A stretch of DNA of 34,338 nucleotides from SAR324 cluster bacterium (GCA_014382365.1 JACNJW010000044.1:71368-105705); one strand, 5' to 3'. Shown: positions 1 through 9,642, numbered from the stretch's first letter. Numbers and translations: made by a program. The notes: generated by a model from the letters alone, not told the origin.

Positions 1-140
1 AACATGACTACAGTTAAAATAGATACCCGCAGAAGATGTCTGCTAACTGCTGAAAATATTGAAGGGAGAATAGTATTAGATTGTTTGAACATAGTTTTCT
101 AATTCACAGAATGAGGAATCTTGTAGTTTTTCTCTGCATA

Positions 141-170
141 AGGCAAACTTTTGCCTGAGTTTTAATTTTA
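141..170 (+). terminator. Possible rho-independent terminator before the FIST gene
   Basis: AGGCAA (141-146) and TTGCCT (151-156) form a perfect 6-bp stem around a 4-base loop, followed by a T-rich stretch. It would end transcription of a rightward gene lying outside the window. Bases 1-102 hold an open frame that enters from the left edge and stops at 100-102. It could be the tail of that gene, but its 33 residues match nothing I recognise. I see nothing else in 1-200. The stem is short and the T run is interrupted, so confidence is low. Confidence 0.35.
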
Positions 171-200
171 GTTTCAGCTTCAGCCATTTTCAATAATCAG

Positions 201-1439
201 GTGTATCTCTGGCTGAGCAAACCGGATGCCACATTTTTTTTAATCTGCAATTTACAAATACCTGTGAACTTAATTGGAGTCGGAGTTTCAGAAGAAACAA
301 ATCCGGATTTGGCAATTGCAGAAGTTTTAAATTCTGCAGTCAAGCAGGCAGGACTGCCTCAAGTGGACTGGATCCTGGTGTTTTTTACTCTCGAACATTT
401 TGTTCATGCCGGTCGGTTACACGAATTGATTCAAGAGCAAACAAACTGCAAGTGTATCGCCGGGTGCAGCGGTATGGGAGTTATTTCGGGAGTTGGAGAA
501 ATTTTTGGCGGACCAGGTCTGGTTTTAATGGCCGGTTATACGCCTGAGTTGAAGATGCTGGCTTTAGCTAAATTTCAGGAACTTGAACACAGCTCAGGGG
601 TTTCTCAACAACTGCGGGAAGCACTGAGCGGATTTAATGACCAGAGTCCACTCTTCTTTTTCTTTCCGGATATTTATCAACATCTACCGCAAAATTTCAT
701 CAATATGTTCAACTTCCTCAAAAACCAACCTTCGGTTTTTGGAGCAGGTTCGTGTAATGACGGCAGTCAGGAAACTTCCATTCAATTTGGACCAGACATT
801 GTTACCCTTAATGGTGCAGGTGGTTTAGCTTTTACAGGCGTACCTGAATTTCATGCAGGAGTTACCCAGTCCTGTGCGACTTTGGGTGATCCAATGTTTG
901 TCACCGAAGTTAAAGATGACCTCATCCTGACGCTAGATGGAAAACCAGCATTGGAGGTATTTACTGAGGTCGCTAAAGAGCTGGGTTTTGCAGATATGGA
1001 ACAGGCGACACAGCAATTACTGCTCAGTTTTCCACTGGATCGTGAGCAGCCGGTTTTCACCGGAGAAGGAGCCATGGCCAGCCATGTAACAGGAATTGAC
1101 ATGGTATCTCAAGGCATCCGCACAACTCAAATTGTACATCAGGGTGGAGTTGTATCTTTTACCTACCGTAGTCACTCAACTGCTGAAGATGACTTGCGGA
1201 AGATGCTGAGTCGTTTAAAAAATAAAAATGCTGAAACACCCACTTGGGGACTCTATTTTAATTGTTCCTCTCGTGGGGAGGCACTCTATGGGAGATCAAA
1301 TGTTGATACCGAAATAATTCGTGAAATGCTGGGTGAATTTCCACTAATTGGTTTTTTTGGTGGTTACGAATTTGCTCAGATGCCGCAGGGTGTGCAGTTG
1401 TATACTTACACGGGTGTGCTGGTGCTGGTTTACCTTTAA
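201..1439 (+). CDS. Stand-alone FIST domain sensory protein
   Basis: A FIST protein, i.e. the small-ligand sensory domain usually found coupled to signal transducers and proposed to bind amino acids. The N-terminal FIST half starts around residue 22 (NLIGVGVSEETNPDLA). It includes the FxxLEHF and CKCIAGCSGMGVISG region near residues 62-100. The FIST_C half ends with the typical GFFGGYEFAQMPQG and an LYTYTGVLVLVYL tail. At about 400 residues it is a complete two-part FIST with no attached kinase, cyclase or methyl-accepting domain. The longest frame begins with GTG at 201. A GTG at 264 fits the family's usual N-terminus better. Neither has a clear Shine-Dalgarno, so the start is uncertain. No signal peptide is apparent, so a cytoplasmic location is expected. 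It is followed 148 bp later by lptE with no obvious functional link. Confidence 0.85.
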   Translation: MYLWLSKPDATFFLICNLQIPVNLIGVGVSEETNPDLAIAEVLNSAVKQAGLPQVDWILVFFTLEHFVHAGRLHELIQEQTNCKCIAGCSGMGVISGVGEIFGGPGLVLMAGYTPELKMLALAKFQELEHSSGVSQQLREALSGFNDQSPLFFFFPDIYQHLPQNFINMFNFLKNQPSVFGAGSCNDGSQETSIQFGPDIVTLNGAGGLAFTGVPEFHAGVTQSCATLGDPMFVTEVKDDLILTLDGKPALEVFTEVAKELGFADMEQATQQLLLSFPLDREQPVFTGEGAMASHVTGIDMVSQGIRTTQIVHQGGVVSFTYRSHSTAEDDLRKMLSRLKNKNAETPTWGLYFNCSSRGEALYGRSNVDTEIIREMLGEFPLIGFFGGYEFAQMPQGVQLYTYTGVLVLVYL

Positions 1440-1587
1440 AACACTTTACTAAAAACAGATAAAATATAAAAACCACTTGACTCACGCTACCTATAAAATT
1501 AATGCTGGGTTAAACTAAAATGAGCAGCTCTTTAATATACTGGTCAAAATATTATCAAAAATACATTTTCAAAGTCAGAGGGGCAGT

Positions 1588-2154
1588 TTGCAGAACATAC
1601 ATAATTATTCTTTGAAATTCACAGCCAATATCCAACTGGTATTTTTTTACATTCTTTTTGGTGCTGTTGCCGGACTGTTTTTCTCCGGATGCGGTTATGT
1701 AATTGAAGGCAACAATCCTGTTTTGCCAAAAGAAGCAAAAACACTCGCAATTCTACCCATCCAGAATCAGACTTATAAAGCAGGATTGGAAACAGATTTA
1801 GCAGAGCAACTTAAGCTCCTGCTGCGCTCCAACAGTTCGGTCAAATTGACTTCTTCCGGACAGGCAGATCTCAGCTTGAGCATTAACTTACTGAAATTGG
1901 AAACCTCTGTCTCAGGCTTAAGCAAAGATCTGATATCTACCGGAGTAAAAGCAAAGATACTAGCAAGTGCTGTCCTGAATGACAGACGCACTGGAGAAAA
2001 AGTCTGGCAGGAAAACACACTGGAAGTCAAACTTACTGAATCCGGAGAACTGGAAACTGAAACCGATTCCAGCCTTTCACTCTCAGGAAGTATTCGAGAA
2101 TTGATCAAACGACTGGCAAAAGATCTTTATAAGCGTACCTTTACTGCATTCTGA
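1588..2154 (+). CDS. lptE: LPS-assembly lipoprotein LptE-like
   Basis: A small outer-membrane lipoprotein of the LptE type, which plugs and chaperones the LptD barrel during lipopolysaccharide insertion. A hydrophobic signal segment (residues about 15-33) leads to a lipobox FSGC with the acylated cysteine at residue 35. The mature protein then opens with CGYVIEG, resembling the CG[FY]xLRG start of LptE. The rest (188 aa in total) has the expected pattern: TLAILPIQNQT, an alternating beta region, then a charged C-terminal helix. The start is TTG at 1588, with a purine-rich GAGGGG at 1578-1583 correctly placed before it. No lptD is in view. LptE sequences are very divergent, so the assignment rests on the lipobox, length and CGY start. 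A generic lipoprotein is the alternative. Confidence 0.65.
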   Translation: MQNIHNYSLKFTANIQLVFFYILFGAVAGLFFSGCGYVIEGNNPVLPKEAKTLAILPIQNQTYKAGLETDLAEQLKLLLRSNSSVKLTSSGQADLSLSINLLKLETSVSGLSKDLISTGVKAKILASAVLNDRRTGEKVWQENTLEVKLTESGELETETDSSLSLSGSIRELIKRLAKDLYKRTFTAF

Positions 2155-2273
2155 AACCGGCCAGCTGGGTAAATTACAAAAAAACACTTCCTCAAACATG
2201 CAAATTAATGTAGAATGGAAGGCACAAATCATAAATACTTTTTATTAAAGCATTCTTTCAGGAGGAAATTGGA

Positions 2274-2630
2274 ATGCGAGCAGCAAAGTTAGAAAAAATT
2301 AAGACCCGTCTGGAGGAACTTCAAACGGAAATACGTGGCGAGTCAGTGGAAACTGTACAGGGTATGCAGGAAGAAAGCACACTCTACCCTGATCCAAATG
2401 ACCGGGCTTCACTGGAAACAGAACACATCAACAATTTACGTATTCGGGACCGAGAACGGAAACTACTTGAAAAAGTCGATGAGGCACTTGAAAGAGTAGA
2501 AAAGAAAACGTTTGGCTACTGCGATGAATGCGGAAATGAAATTGATGAGGAGCGTCTATTAATTCGACCTGTTACCACATACTGCATTATCTGTAAAGAG
2601 TCTCTGGAAGCAGTTGAAAAAAATGAGTGA
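2274..2630 (+). CDS. DksA/TraR family zinc-finger transcription factor
   Basis: A 118-residue DksA/TraR-type protein. These bind in the RNA polymerase secondary channel and modulate initiation, often with ppGpp. An N-terminal coiled coil (about residues 1-75) carries the tip-like sequence DPNDRAS, with acidic residues D40 and D43. It is followed by a four-cysteine zinc ribbon, C83-x2-C86 (GYCDECGNEI) and C104-x2-C107 (YCIICKESLE). It is shorter than E. coli DksA (151 aa) and resembles the short DksA-like/YocK-type members, so I do not assign dksA. A strong AGGAGG-type ribosome site at 2260-2266 precedes the ATG. The gene ends before a strong bidirectional terminator shared with groEL on the other strand. 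Confidence 0.88.
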   Translation: MRAAKLEKIKTRLEELQTEIRGESVETVQGMQEESTLYPDPNDRASLETEHINNLRIRDRERKLLEKVDEALERVEKKTFGYCDECGNEIDEERLLIRPVTTYCIICKESLEAVEKNE

Positions 2631-2702
2631 GTTTGCTTTACTCTAAAAAACCTGTACCTTCCTTCAAGCACCTTCTTTCAAGCAAACAATCAGTACAAAA
2701 AC

Positions 2703-2744
2703 AAAAAAGGCGGACCAGCTTTCAAAGCCGATCCGCCTTTTTTT
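2703..2744. terminator. Bidirectional rho-independent terminator
   Basis: GGCGGACCAGC (2709-2719) pairs with GCCGATCCGCC (2727-2737), giving a GC-rich 11-bp stem with two mismatches around a 7-base loop. It is flanked by an A-run on the left and a T-run on the right. It can therefore terminate both the rightward DksA-like gene and the leftward groES-groEL transcript. Confidence 0.9.
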
Positions 2745-2768
2745 ATCAGATTGGAATCTGAGCTGGAA

Positions 2769-4436
2769 TTACATCATTCCGCCCATGCCTCCCATTCCGC
2801 CCATGCCACCCATGTCAGGTGCACCACCAGGCATTCCTCCGCCTGCTGCTTTTTCTTCAGGGACATCATGGATACTTGCTTCGGTAGTCAACAGTAATCC
2901 GGCTACGGATGCTGCATTCTCCAGAGCAGTTCGCACAACTTTAGTCGGATCAATGATTCCAGCTGCAATCATGTCAACATAAGTTTCTGTTGCTGCATCA
3001 AAACCTTCATTTGTGCTGCTTGCTTTTACTTTATCAACAATCAATGCACCTTCGAGTCCTGCATTTGTAACAATCTGACGCAATGGAGCTTCGAGTGCTT
3101 TAAGCACAATTTCTGCACCAACTTTTTGGTCATGCTGTTTAATGCCTTTTACTGTTTTTTCTACAGTATCAAGAGCACGCAACAAAGCTACTCCGCCACC
3201 GGGTACAATACCTTCTTCAACTGCTGCACGCGTTGCATGCAGAGCGTCCTCTACTCGAGCTTTCTTTTCCTTCATCTCGATTTCGGTTGCAGCTCCAACA
3301 TTAATCACAGCTACTCCGCCAGCCAGTTTAGCCAGACGTTCCTGCAGTTTTTCACGGTCATAATCAGAAGATGTATCTTCGATCTGAGCACGAATTTGAC
3401 TGATACGGGCTTTGATACTGTCCTTATCGCCTGAACCGTCAATAACTGTAGCATTATCTTTGTCGATGACAACAGACTTGGCTTGGCCAAGTTTGGCCAG
3501 TGTCAGGTCTTCAAGCTTCATTCCCATATCTTCAGAAACCACTACACCACCAGTAAGGATGGCAAGATCTTCCAACATGGCTTTCCGGCGATCGCCGAAA
3601 CCAGGAGCTTTAACTGCAGCACACTTCAAAGTACCACGCAGTTTATTGACTACGAGAGTTGCGAGTGCTTCTCCTTCAACATCTTCAGCAATAATCAAGA
3701 ATGGGTTTCCAGTCTTGGCAATTTGCTCAATTGCAGGAAGAATGTCCTTCATGTTACTGACCTTCTTTTCAACAAGGATGATGTACGGATCTTCCAGTAC
3801 AACTTCCATTCGCTCAGAATCAGTTACAAAGTATGGAGAAAGATAGCCGCGGTCAAACTGCATTCCTTCAACAACTTCCAAACTTGTTTCAGCACTTTTT
3901 GCTTCTTCAATAGTGATAACTCCGTCCTTACCAACTTTTTCCATGGACTCAGCAATAATCTCGCCGATTGTGGTATCACTGTTTGCAGAAATAGTTCCCA
4001 CCTGAGCAATTTCCTTGGATCCGGAAACTGACTTGGAGATACTGTGCAATTGCACTGTTGCAGCTGCAACAGCTTGATCAATTCCACGCTTAAGATCCAT
4101 TGGATTGGCTCCTGCAGCCAGGTTGCGATGACCTTCAGTCACGACAGCCTGTGCCAGCACAGTTGCTGTAGTGGTTCCATCACCGGCAACGTCTGAAGTT
4201 TTGGATGCAACTTCTTTTACCATCTGTGCACCCATGTTTTCCAATTTATCTTCTAATTCAATTTCTTTTGCAACTGTAACTCCGTCTTTAGTAACAAGTG
4301 GAGCACCAAAAGATTTATCAATTAATACATTGCGGCCTTTCGGACCCAATGTTACTTTAACTGCGTTGGACAGAGCATTTACGCCTCTAAGCAGTTTTTC
4401 ACGGTTTTCTGCCGCAAAAATAACTTGTTTTGCCAT
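2769..4436 (-). CDS. groEL: Chaperonin GroEL
   Basis: The 60-kDa chaperonin subunit of the cytoplasmic double-ring folding machine that works with GroES. It is full length (555 aa). The N-terminus [20 protein letters not shown] and the ATP-site GDGTTT (residues 85-90, with the catalytic Asp at 87) are visible. The PROSITE-type signature [12 protein letters not shown] and the flexible Gly-Gly-Met tail repeated four times ([13 protein letters not shown]) also match. It lies 45 bp downstream of groES in the usual order. It is expected to be transcribed from the promoter in front of groES under CIRCE/HrcA control. The several long open frames on the opposite strand of this gene are codon-bias shadows. 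Confidence 0.99.
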   Translation of the reverse strand: MAKQVIFAAENREKLLRGVNALSNAVKVTLGPKGRNVLIDKSFGAPLVTKDGVTVAKEIELEDKLENMGAQMVKEVASKTSDVAGDGTTTATVLAQAVVTEGHRNLAAGANPMDLKRGIDQAVAAATVQLHSISKSVSGSKEIAQVGTISANSDTTIGEIIAESMEKVGKDGVITIEEAKSAETSLEVVEGMQFDRGYLSPYFVTDSERMEVVLEDPYIILVEKKVSNMKDILPAIEQIAKTGNPFLIIAEDVEGEALATLVVNKLRGTLKCAAVKAPGFGDRRKAMLEDLAILTGGVVVSEDMGMKLEDLTLAKLGQAKSVVIDKDNATVIDGSGDKDSIKARISQIRAQIEDTSSDYDREKLQERLAKLAGGVAVINVGAATEIEMKEKKARVEDALHATRAAVEEGIVPGGGVALLRALDTVEKTVKGIKQHDQKVGAEIVLKALEAPLRQIVTNAGLEGALIVDKVKASSTNEGFDAATETYVDMIAAGIIDPTKVVRTALENAASVAGLLLTTEASIHDVPEEKAAGGGMPGGAPDMGGMGGMGGMGGMM

Positions 4437-4481
4437 ACCTTATCTCTAATTAAAAATGTTATAGGTTTTTTTAAGCTGTTA

Positions 4482-4763
4482 TTATAAAACGCCAAGGATG
4501 TCATCCTCACGCATGATGATATAATCTTCGTCATCGACTTTTACCTCGGTGCCACCATACTTACTGAATAAAATCTTGTCACCTTTTTTTACTCCCATTT
4601 CTTGAATGGAACCATTGTCAAGGCGTTTGCCTGGACCTACTGCAACTACTTCACCTTCTTGAGGCTTTTCTTTAGCGGTGTCCGGGATAATGATGCCGGA
4701 AGCTGTCTTTTCTTCGGCTTCGACGCGCTTAACCAGCACGCGGTCCTGTAAGGGACGAATCAT
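4482..4763 (-). CDS. groES: Co-chaperonin GroES
   Basis: The 10-kDa heptameric lid of the GroEL chamber (93 aa; normal length). It has the classic N-terminus [20 protein letters not shown], followed by the mobile loop [16 protein letters not shown]. The remainder is [35 protein letters not shown], described here in two parts because it is typical throughout. A good AGGAG ribosome site stands 5-6 bases before the ATG. It is the first gene of the groES-groEL operon, with about 160 bp of leader between it and the CIRCE element. Confidence 0.98.
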   Translation of the reverse strand: MIRPLQDRVLVKRVEAEEKTASGIIIPDTAKEKPQEGEVVAVGPGKRLDNGSIQEMGVKKGDKILFSKYGGTEVKVDDEDYIIMREDDILGVL

Positions 4764-4923
4764 AGTTCTCCTTATTTTAGGATAAATGTTAATTAAATAA
4801 ATTGAGCTTCAGCAATAAAAAACGTATGCTTAACTGTTTAAATGAATCAAAAAATATTAAAAACTTCCAAATTGATTCAAGCCTTTAATGCTAGCGTGAA
4901 AAGCCAGACAACGCAAGCAATAA

Positions 4924-4960
4924 ATAGCACTCACCTCTGAGTAGTGCTAATTTTTTTATA
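4924..4960 (-). promoter_or_regulatory. CIRCE operator (HrcA) with overlapping -10 box for groES-groEL
   Basis: The plus strand reads ATAGCACTC (4924-4932), 9 bases, TAGTGCTAA (4942-4950). This is the CIRCE consensus TTAGCACTC-N9-GAGTGCTAA with one change in each arm and the exact 9-base spacer. On the minus strand a TATAAA (4960-4955) lies just upstream, so transcription would begin inside CIRCE, as expected for HrcA repression. A weak -35 (TTCTAT) sits 16 bases further up. hrcA itself is not in the window. The remainder of the 293-bp divergent region between groES and lysS shows no other clear element. Confidence 0.85.
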
Positions 4961-5056
4961 TTCCACAACTCAGAACATAGAATTATTGCTTTGCTATTAG
5001 AATGTTATTCAAGATGATTTAGTCAAAACTACTCAAAATTAATTACAAATTATTAA

Positions 5057-6553
5057 ATGGAAAAAAAAGCAGATCAACGTGAAGTTCGGCTTGGAAAGCT
5101 GAAAAAAATCCGTGAGTTGGGAACAGAACCCTATCCTTATTCTTTTCAGCGCAGCCACACGGTCCCGGAAATTATTGAACATGCAGAAAAATTACTGGAA
5201 AGTCAGGAAAATATTACCCTGGCCGGACGTCTCCTTGCAGTACGCGGAAAGGGTAAGGCCAGTTTCGGCAATATCCAGGCACAGCACACACTGCTGCAAG
5301 TATATGTACGGCTTGATGCAGTGGGTGATTCTGCCTTTGAAATGTATAAACTTTGTGACATTGGCGATCATCTTGGTTTTTCCGGAACATTAATGCGCAC
5401 AAAAACAGGAGAGCTCACCTTAAGGGCCAGCTCTGTAGAATTGCTCTCAAAATCCATCCGCCCCATGCCGATGCCCAAAGTGCAGGAAATTGGAGGTGAA
5501 CGGATTGTACATGATGAAGTGACAGACAAAGAGTTCCGCTACCGCCAGCGTTATGTAGACTTAACCTTAAATCCGCAAGTTGCAGATGTTTTCCAAAAAC
5601 GTTCTTTAATATTCCAGACTATCCGCAATTATTTGCACGAAGAAGGGTTTTTAGAAGTAGAGACGCCCACTCTGCAGCCGGTTTATGGTGGCGCAAATGC
5701 AACACCATTTGTGACACATCACAAAGCACTTGATCAAAATTTTTATTTACGTATTTCAAATGAGTTATATTTGAAACGCCTGATTGCAGGAGGTTTTGAT
5801 GCAGTTTTTGAATTTGTCAAAGATTTCCGCAACGAAGGCATTGACCGCACGCACAATCCGGAATTTTCTGCACTGGAATTTTACCAGGCATATGTTGATT
5901 ACAATGAAATCATGCGCCACACAGAAAATATTTGTGAACGCTGTGCACTTGCAGTAAACGGCACAACTGAATTTGAGTACGAAGGTCGCACTTTGGATAT
6001 GAAAGCACCTTGGCCGCGTTTAAGTATGCTGGAAGCAATTGAAAAACTTGGAGGGATTTCGTTTGCAAAAATGAGTGATGCAGAAATTAAAAATCTATTG
6101 GATGAAAACGGTTGGGAATTGGATGCTGATTACAACCGTGGACTGGCAACACAACTGGTTTTTGAAGAAACTTGTGAATCAAAACTAATTCAGCCGACTT
6201 TTATTACTGACCATCCAAAAGAAACCAGTCCACTCTGCAAACAAAATCGTAAGAATCCTGAGTTGCTGGAACGTTTTGAGGCCTTCATCAACGGTTGGGA
6301 AATTGTTAATGCCTATTCGGAACTCAACGACCCTGTGGTTCAGCGAAGTCTGATGGAGGAGCAGGTGGAGCGTGGACGTGGTGGAGAAAAAGAAACTCAT
6401 CCCTTGGATGAAGACTTTTTACGGGCGATGGAATACGGAATGCCGCCAATGGGAGGTGTTGGTTTTGGAATTGACAGAATAGTTATGCTCTTGACCGGAC
6501 AGTCAACCATACGCGACGTTATTTTCTTTCCAACCATGCGTCCTGAAACATGA
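5057..6553 (+). CDS. lysS: Lysyl-tRNA synthetase, class II
   Basis: Charges tRNA-Lys with lysine in the cytoplasm. It is full length (498 aa). The N-terminal anticodon-binding OB fold covers about residues 50-150. The class II catalytic core contains motif 2 (FRNEGIDRTHNPEF, near residue 257), lysine-pocket segments such as HPKETSPL, and motif 3 (GFGIDRIVMLLTG, near residue 469). It closes with the typical IRDVIFFPTMRPE. The ATG at 5057 has no recognisable Shine-Dalgarno and sits in an AT-rich stretch. The following hisI begins 12 bp after the stop, pointing to one operon of lysS, hisI and an acyl-CoA dehydrogenase gene. Confidence 0.98.
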   Translation: MEKKADQREVRLGKLKKIRELGTEPYPYSFQRSHTVPEIIEHAEKLLESQENITLAGRLLAVRGKGKASFGNIQAQHTLLQVYVRLDAVGDSAFEMYKLCDIGDHLGFSGTLMRTKTGELTLRASSVELLSKSIRPMPMPKVQEIGGERIVHDEVTDKEFRYRQRYVDLTLNPQVADVFQKRSLIFQTIRNYLHEEGFLEVETPTLQPVYGGANATPFVTHHKALDQNFYLRISNELYLKRLIAGGFDAVFEFVKDFRNEGIDRTHNPEFSALEFYQAYVDYNEIMRHTENICERCALAVNGTTEFEYEGRTLDMKAPWPRLSMLEAIEKLGGISFAKMSDAEIKNLLDENGWELDADYNRGLATQLVFEETCESKLIQPTFITDHPKETSPLCKQNRKNPELLERFEAFINGWEIVNAYSELNDPVVQRSLMEEQVERGRGGEKETHPLDEDFLRAMEYGMPPMGGVGFGIDRIVMLLTGQSTIRDVIFFPTMRPET

Positions 6554-6565
6554 GGAGGCACTAAC

Positions 6566-6949
6566 ATGACAAAGTCAGAAAATACTGAAACGGCAAACAA
6601 CAATCCTGGAATTGCAGATTTAGCATTTGAAAAACAGGACGGACTACTGCCGGTGATTGCACAGGATGCTGATTCCGGAGCAGTATTAATGCTGGCTTAT
6701 GCTAATCCGGAGGCAGTTCAAAAAACGCTGGAAAGCGGATATGCTCATTACTGGTCCCGCTCACGTGAGGCTCTCTGGAAAAAAGGAGAGAGCTCAGGTC
6801 ATTTGCAGAAAATTGTTGAAGTACTGGTGGACTGTGATCAGGACACTCTTTTATACAAGGTTCAGCAATCTGGTCCGGCCTGTCATACTGGAGCACCAAC
6901 TTGTTTTTTCCAGAAATTAGAAACCAACAATACTGAAAATTTAATATGA
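6566..6949 (+). CDS. hisI: Phosphoribosyl-AMP cyclohydrolase HisI
   Basis: Opens the adenine ring of phosphoribosyl-AMP in the third step of histidine synthesis (cytoplasmic zinc enzyme). The 127-residue sequence holds the full signature. [22 protein letters not shown] comes first (quoted as two adjoining pieces, residues 45-57 and 58-66). The metal cluster is D89-C90-D91-Q-D93, with further zinc cysteines C106 ([10 protein letters not shown]) and C113. There is no fused HisE domain, so the pyrophosphohydrolase must be encoded elsewhere. A strong AGGAGG overlaps the lysS stop region, and its own stop overlaps the next ATG (ATGA). It is separated from any other his gene in view. Confidence 0.97.
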   Translation: MTKSENTETANNNPGIADLAFEKQDGLLPVIAQDADSGAVLMLAYANPEAVQKTLESGYAHYWSRSREALWKKGESSGHLQKIVEVLVDCDQDTLLYKVQQSGPACHTGAPTCFFQKLETNNTENLI

Positions 6950-8109
6950 ACTGGGATATTCTGCTTAATGAAGAAATTGATCTGCTGAGGGAGACGGTGC
7001 GGCAGTTTGCTGAAAAAAATATTGCACCTCTTGCAGCAGAAATAGACCGTGATAACGAATTCCCTCAGCATTTATGGAAAAAACTTGGAGATTTAGGACT
7101 GCTGGGAATTACTGTTCCGGAAGAATATGGAGGCTCCGGAATGTCATATTTAGCTCATTTGGTAGCCGTAGAAGAAATTTCAAGAGCGTCTGCTGCAGTC
7201 GGTCTGTCTTACGGTGCACATTCTAATTTGTGTGTGAACCAACTCCAACTGAACGGCACTGCGGCACAAAAAGAAAAATATCTGCCAAAACTCTGCAGTG
7301 GTGAATTTGTTGGAGCTTTGGCAATGTCGGAATCCGGAGCAGGTTCGGATGTCGTTGGTTCAATGGCCTGTCATGCAGAAAAACGTGGAGATTACTGGGT
7401 TGCCAATGGTTCAAAAATGTGGATTACTAATGGTCCTGATGCAGATGTTCTGATCGTGTACATGCGAACTGCAACCAAAGACAAGGGTTCTAAAACAATG
7501 ACTGCCTTCCTGATTGAAAAAGGAATGCCGGGTTTTTCAACTGCGCAAAAATTGGACAAGCTGGGGATGCGTGGTTCAAACACCTGCGAGCTTGTTTTTG
7601 AAGACTGTCAAATTCCGACTGAAAATATTGTCCTTGGAGTAAATCAAGGTGTTAAAGTCCTGATGAGCGGTCTGAATTTAGAAAGGATTGTGCTTTCCGG
7701 CGGGCCGCTGGGGATCATGCAGGCAGCTCTGGATTTGGTGCTGCCCTACATTCATGAACGAGTTCAGTTTGAACGCCCGATTGGAATGTTTGAATTGATG
7801 CAGGGCAAAATCGCAGATATGTACACAGCACTTCAAGCGTCCCGTGCTTTTTGCTATCGAGTGGCAGAAAACTGTGACAAAAATCAGGTCTCCCGCAGAG
7901 ATACCGCCTCCTGCCTGCTCTTTGCTTCAGAAAATGCAGTCAAAGTTTCATTGGAAGCAATCCAGTCTCTGGGTGGAAACGGTTACATCAATGATTATCC
8001 GGCAGGTAGACTGCTGCGTGATGCAAAACTTTATGACATCGGAGCAGGCACCAATGAAATCCGGAGGATGTTGATTGGCCGCGAGATCTTTGATGAAACC
8101 ACTGCTTGA
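6946..8109 (+). CDS. ivd: Isovaleryl-CoA dehydrogenase-like acyl-CoA dehydrogenase
   Basis: FAD-dependent acyl-CoA dehydrogenase (387 aa) that most resembles isovaleryl-CoA dehydrogenase of leucine breakdown. Family signatures are visible: [14 protein letters not shown] near residue 127 and [22 protein letters not shown] near 340 (given here only as a location). The catalytic glutamate is at the IVD position, E246, in [16 protein letters not shown]. The site used by medium-chain enzymes is replaced by glycine in [12 protein letters not shown], which is diagnostic of the IVD group. The ATG overlaps the hisI stop by 4 bp, so translation is coupled to it. No methylcrotonyl-CoA carboxylase or other leucine-catabolism gene is nearby, so the partner enzymes must lie elsewhere. 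It converges with the PLP enzyme gene 36 bp later without a good terminator. Confidence 0.9.
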   Translation: MNWDILLNEEIDLLRETVRQFAEKNIAPLAAEIDRDNEFPQHLWKKLGDLGLLGITVPEEYGGSGMSYLAHLVAVEEISRASAAVGLSYGAHSNLCVNQLQLNGTAAQKEKYLPKLCSGEFVGALAMSESGAGSDVVGSMACHAEKRGDYWVANGSKMWITNGPDADVLIVYMRTATKDKGSKTMTAFLIEKGMPGFSTAQKLDKLGMRGSNTCELVFEDCQIPTENIVLGVNQGVKVLMSGLNLERIVLSGGPLGIMQAALDLVLPYIHERVQFERPIGMFELMQGKIADMYTALQASRAFCYRVAENCDKNQVSRRDTASCLLFASENAVKVSLEAIQSLGGNGYINDYPAGRLLRDAKLYDIGAGTNEIRRMLIGREIFDETTA

Positions 8110-8145
8110 GAATATTTACTGTCCGTTTCAGTGAAACTGATATAC

Positions 8146-9606
8146 TTATGCCGTATCAATTTGCTGATTAAATTCCAGAATTAATTCATCAATTTGTGGA
8201 GCCAGCGAAAAAATATTCCGCCAGTAAGAATCGTGATCATACCACTGGGAGTTCAATTCATCCAACTCACGACCCTGCTGTTCAATCCAGGTGAAATATT
8301 TTAGATTATGAATCCTCTTCTTTTCATAATGTGTCAATTCGAGTGTGTTGTCAATTCCTGAATCCATCAACAACTGCATATCTTTATGGGCATCAATTGT
8401 GCTGTATGCACCACGCTCTGTCGCCAGTTCTTCAATACGTGAACCGTACAATTCCATTGAATCTGTAAGAATCGTAACAACATGATCGTCTTCTGTTAAC
8501 TCGTAGTATTTGGCAAATTTGATTGCAGCAATTACGTTTCCAATTCCGGAAATTCCCAACAGATCCAGCTGACTGGTTATCTCGGAATCAACACCATAAT
8601 GCGCCAGTGTTTCCTGCCCTGTGCTTTCGTTGAAAAGTCGCAGCAGACGAATGGCTGCTTCGTCATCAACACCAATCACCATGTCTGTGTTTTTGCAGTC
8701 GTGAATCCAAGGCACATGTTTGTCACCAATTCCTTCGATTCGATGATCACCATAACCATTGTTCAGCAAGGTTGGACACTGCAGGGCTTCCGCAACCGCC
8801 AATTTTGAACCCGGAAACTTGTCTTTCAAATAATAAGCAAAGGCCATTGAGCCTGCAGATCCGGATGATGAAATTGCACCGGCAACCCGACCATTTGGTC
8901 CCATTTCCTGCTTCAAAGCCTCTTCTGCGGCAGCACCCGTGACCATGTAATGCCAAAGCGGATTACCAAATTCTTCAAACTGATTAAAAATCTGGATGTC
9001 GGTACGTGTATTTTTCAATTCCCAGCATTTGTCAAATATTTCCTTTACATTACTTTCACATCCGGGAGTTGCAATCACTTCTCCTGCTACTTTCTTCAAC
9101 CAGTCAAAGCGTTCACGCGACATATTTTCCGGCAAAATTGCAATTGAATCACAACCAAGCAGTGAAGAAACATAAGCACCACCTCTGCAGTAATTTCCGG
9201 TTGAAGGCCAGACTGCTTTTGTTTCAACTGGACTGAATTGTCCTGTTGTTAAAGCCGGAGCCAGACAGCCGTATGTTGCTCCTACTTTGTGCGCACCAGT
9301 TGGGAACCACTTGCCGACAAGAGCAATAATTTTGGCTTTGACTCCGGAAAGTTCCGGAGGAATAACGATATAATTCACGCCGCCAAAACCACCTCCTTCT
9401 GAAACCGGCTCATTTTTCCAGCTGATCCGAAATAGATTACTGGGATGTGTTTCCCATAAACCAACATTTTTTAATTCAGCCTGGGTTTCTTCCGGAATTG
9501 TTTCCGGATTTTGCATTTGACCAAAAGTTGGAAGTTTGATCTTCCTTTCTTTACAATGCTTGGCATTTTGTTTTATTCGTGCTTCGTTTTTTGTTAAATC
9601 GATCAT
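8146..9606 (-). CDS. Fold-type II PLP-dependent enzyme, uncharacterised, paired with threonine synthase
   Basis: A 486-residue member of the tryptophan synthase beta/cysteine synthase superfamily. The likely Schiff-base lysine is K107 in KWFPTGAHKVGATYG. A substrate or asparagine loop, WPSTGNYCRGGAY, lies near residue 135. The phosphate-binding loop is a serine/glycine-rich SSSGSAGSMAFAY near residue 248. It carries N- and C-terminal extensions absent from ordinary cysteine synthase. The C-terminal part is rich in aromatic and acidic residues. I recognise the family only as 'PLP-dependent protein subunit beta'; its reaction is not known to me. It lies 36 bp downstream of a threonine synthase gene, on the same strand and probably in the same transcript. 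This suggests amino-acid metabolism, for example a lyase, dehydratase or beta-replacement enzyme. There is no obvious ribosome site before the ATG. Confidence 0.8.
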   Translation of the reverse strand: MIDLTKNEARIKQNAKHCKERKIKLPTFGQMQNPETIPEETQAELKNVGLWETHPSNLFRISWKNEPVSEGGGFGGVNYIVIPPELSGVKAKIIALVGKWFPTGAHKVGATYGCLAPALTTGQFSPVETKAVWPSTGNYCRGGAYVSSLLGCDSIAILPENMSRERFDWLKKVAGEVIATPGCESNVKEIFDKCWELKNTRTDIQIFNQFEEFGNPLWHYMVTGAAAEEALKQEMGPNGRVAGAISSSGSAGSMAFAYYLKDKFPGSKLAVAEALQCPTLLNNGYGDHRIEGIGDKHVPWIHDCKNTDMVIGVDDEAAIRLLRLFNESTGQETLAHYGVDSEITSQLDLLGISGIGNVIAAIKFAKYYELTEDDHVVTILTDSMELYGSRIEELATERGAYSTIDAHKDMQLLMDSGIDNTLELTHYEKKRIHNLKYFTWIEQQGRELDELNSQWYDHDSYWRNIFSLAPQIDELILEFNQQIDTA

Positions 9607-9642
9607 AATTTTATTTGATTAAAGTTGTTACAGATTTTGTTA

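Noticed and set aside
1477..1505. Promoter TTGACT...TAATGC upstream of lptE
   Set aside because: The -35-like box has no acceptable -10 at 16-18 bases, so it is not distinguishable from background AT-rich sequence.
3126..4087. Several 80-180-codon open frames on both strands inside groEL
   Set aside because: They lie wholly within groEL, have no ribosome sites and no recognisable domains. They arise from the strong codon bias of groEL.
8110..8145. Terminator between ivd and the PLP enzyme gene
   Set aside because: Only 5-bp stems (GTTTC-AGT-GAAAC, or the alternative TCAGT-GAA-ACTGA) are possible, and no T run follows.
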